Below are positions 62,465-64,000 of a stretch of 64,000 bases of DNA, piece by piece. The translations under genes were made by a program, and so were the position numbers. Location of the stretch: contig JBBDHG010000124.1 in NCBI GenBank assembly GCA_037951165.1, positions 2,729,001 to 2,793,000 on the forward strand. The letters are read 5' to 3'. The notes under the pieces are model-generated. The model saw nothing but the letters and a program-made list of their open reading frames with translations. It was not told where the DNA came from and made no database searches. The stretch's first letter is position 1; each line of letters starts with the position of its first letter. The DNA comes from Lophius americanus. Taxonomy: Eukaryota; Chordata; Actinopteri; Lophiiformes; Lophiidae.

Positions 62465-62634
62465 TATTGAAAAATGTGATTGAACCTGTTTATAATATGA
62501 TGCAGTGGCAGAATGTTTATGATAAAGAGAAAGGGGCCAAGGATGGAGCTCTGGGGGTCACCACAGGTCAAAGGGGCCACCGAGGAGAAGGCGTTAACCA
62601 CGGCTACTGAGAAAGTCTGACTCCATAAGTAGGA
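62465..62634 (-). mobile_element. L2-like RT fragment, unit V
   Basis: Counterpart of 8586-8755. Confidence 0.78.
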
Positions 62635-63560
62635 TTTCTTTTGTTATATTAACGCTCACTAAACACGATTATGTAACTTCATACATCCAAAACAGAATAA
62701 TAACCCTAAAACAAAAAGTTGAGATAATCTAATTAAAATCACAATATTTTCCACTGAAATACAAAATCCCATCATGAAAAAGTGTAATAAGTCAGATTCT
62801 TTTTTTTACTGTTTAAAAGCAAGTTTGACCAAACTATTTGTGGGTTAAGGTTAATTTAGATGTCTGAAATTAATTAAATTGATTAATTCCCCAAAGAATG
62901 AAAATGTGAAAATGAATATTTTTCTTGGTGAGGACGTTAAAGAGCTAAGATTATTTTAAATGAAGGTTCAGCTAATCTCTTTCATCAGATCTGTGAACCA
63001 AAATCAAATAATTTAATCACATTATTAAGGTAAAAGATAACGAAACCATGGATCGAGTAAATGAGACTCATCTCTTAAAACATTATGATTATAATTATTA
63101 TGAGTTTCCAGCTAACTCAACTGACACACAACAATGCAACAAAATTCAATTTGTTTTCACGAACTTAACTGTTTATTCTGCTCTACATGAAATAATTTAG
63201 GGAAAATGTAATGTTTTAACTGTTGTGATCAAGCAATTCACTCCAAATTATTAAGTTGCATCAGATCAATCCATTTTTGTGGGTTCAAGAAGTCTTAATT
63301 TGAAATAATACCCGTTAAAGGGAGCGTCGTCTAAAAAACTAACATAAATATTAGGTATTCATTGATCCGTGTGTACGTTTGTTGAATTAAACTAAAAAAG
63401 TTCAATTTTTGAGGGTGGAAATGTTACCTATAGCAGCAAACCACCTGTCTTCACACGACGATTCAAATGTTGCCATTTTCTGGGGAAAGATCCTGATTGG
63501 TCCTCAGAAGAGCACGACATCATCATCATCATTTTCTCTGAATAAATCCCAAAACACAAC

Positions 63561-64000
63561 AATCATTTATCTTTCTGTAAACGCTTATCCTAGTGGTGTT
63601 CTGGGGGACGAGGGGGGGGCAAATCCCAGCTGACATTGGGTGAGATCACCTACATTCACATCAATGCGTGACTTCACACCCCATCATTTTTGCTGGTTTG
63701 CTAGTTTTGCGTATTGTTGTTTTGCATTCGTACGTCAATGTCGTGAAAATGATCCTGTGTGGTTGGGGGGCAGTTTCACAATTATTGCGTTTTGCTCATT
63801 TACACACTGATGAAAACAGTATCCTTTCAAATGTTTGATTTTCAGGCCCCTAAAACGCTGTTGTCTTCTAAAGATGAGGTCAAAACTAAACAGACATCTA
63901 AAACAACTGCTGTGTAATGTCTCCCCTGACGGTCACCAGTTCCTACACAGGTTCTTGGACTGTGGATGGATGTTGCAGAACCTGAAGGGAACCCACTCAA
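63561..64000 (-). mobile_element. Degenerate tRNA-derived SINE, unit V, cut by window end
   Basis: Counterpart of 9681-10205; the B-box head lies beyond the window. Confidence 0.55.

Larger units (their letters stand above)
53913..64000 (+). repeat. Tandem unit V (10,088 bp, cut by window end)
   Basis: It starts in intron 8 of CTLD-4 and stops inside the SINE at the window end, before the next lectin promoter. Its first part resembles units I and II; its second part resembles unit III. The array evidently continues past 64000. Confidence 0.96.

Noticed and set aside
1..64000. CRISPR array, phage or bacterial operon
   Set aside because: Repeats are kilobase-scale tandem units or microsatellites; genes have introns and vertebrate signals.

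Overview
The window is vertebrate nuclear DNA, almost certainly from a ray-finned (teleost) fish. The genes are intron-rich with GT-AG junctions, the only intact coding genes are secreted C-type lectin-like domain (CTLD) proteins of the fish ladderlectin/nattectin/type II antifreeze kind, and the rest is fish-type LINE, SINE and (GT)n repeat. Nothing prokaryotic is present. The species cannot be named from the sequence.

The whole window is one tandem array. A unit of about 13.3 kb repeats head to tail on the + strand: unit I 1-13399, II 13400-26660, III 26661-40033, IV 40034-53912, V 53913-64000 (cut by the window end). Unit edges are set by the arbitrary window start, which falls in intron 8 of a lectin gene, so each gene spans a unit edge. 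The window holds the last coding exon of one gene (CTLD-A) and four complete genes: CTLD-1 (ATG 11724, stop 14569), CTLD-2 (24983-27831), CTLD-3 (38358-41204) and CTLD-4 (52237-55082). Each has a TATA promoter, a non-coding first exon, eight coding exons and an AATAAA signal, and encodes 194 residues: signal peptide, acidic propeptide-like segment, then a six-cysteine long-form CTLD without the usual EPN/QPD and WND calcium/sugar motifs. The copies differ at only seven positions. CTLD-1 has a damaged exon 3 splice acceptor.

Each unit carries the same roughly 10 kb of intergenic DNA. In + order from the lectin 3' end this is: a minus-strand LINE with endonuclease and reverse transcriptase parts and two internal deletions; an AT-rich stretch; a (GT)n tract; a LINE 3' end containing a second (GT)n; an inverted pseudogene of the lectin 5' half; a LINE tail joined to a second, direct lectin exon 2 fragment; a minus-strand L2-like LINE fragment; an unknown minus-strand open region; an L2-like reverse transcriptase fragment; a tRNA-derived SINE; a 22-bp RFX-like palindrome; then the next lectin promoter.

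The copies are a mosaic. Units I and II look identical over their first ~4.8 kb. The stretch 9.26-17.9 kb matches 49.77-58.4 kb at a constant offset of 40513. The stretch 30.3-36.4 kb matches 57.6-63.6 kb closely. Unit IV is the odd one out, with a 0.78-kb insert, a 166-bp insert, a ~400-bp deletion and many substitutions. The most likely role of the locus is dosage amplification of one secreted lectin-like protein (immune, mucus, egg or ice-related); the sequence does not decide which.
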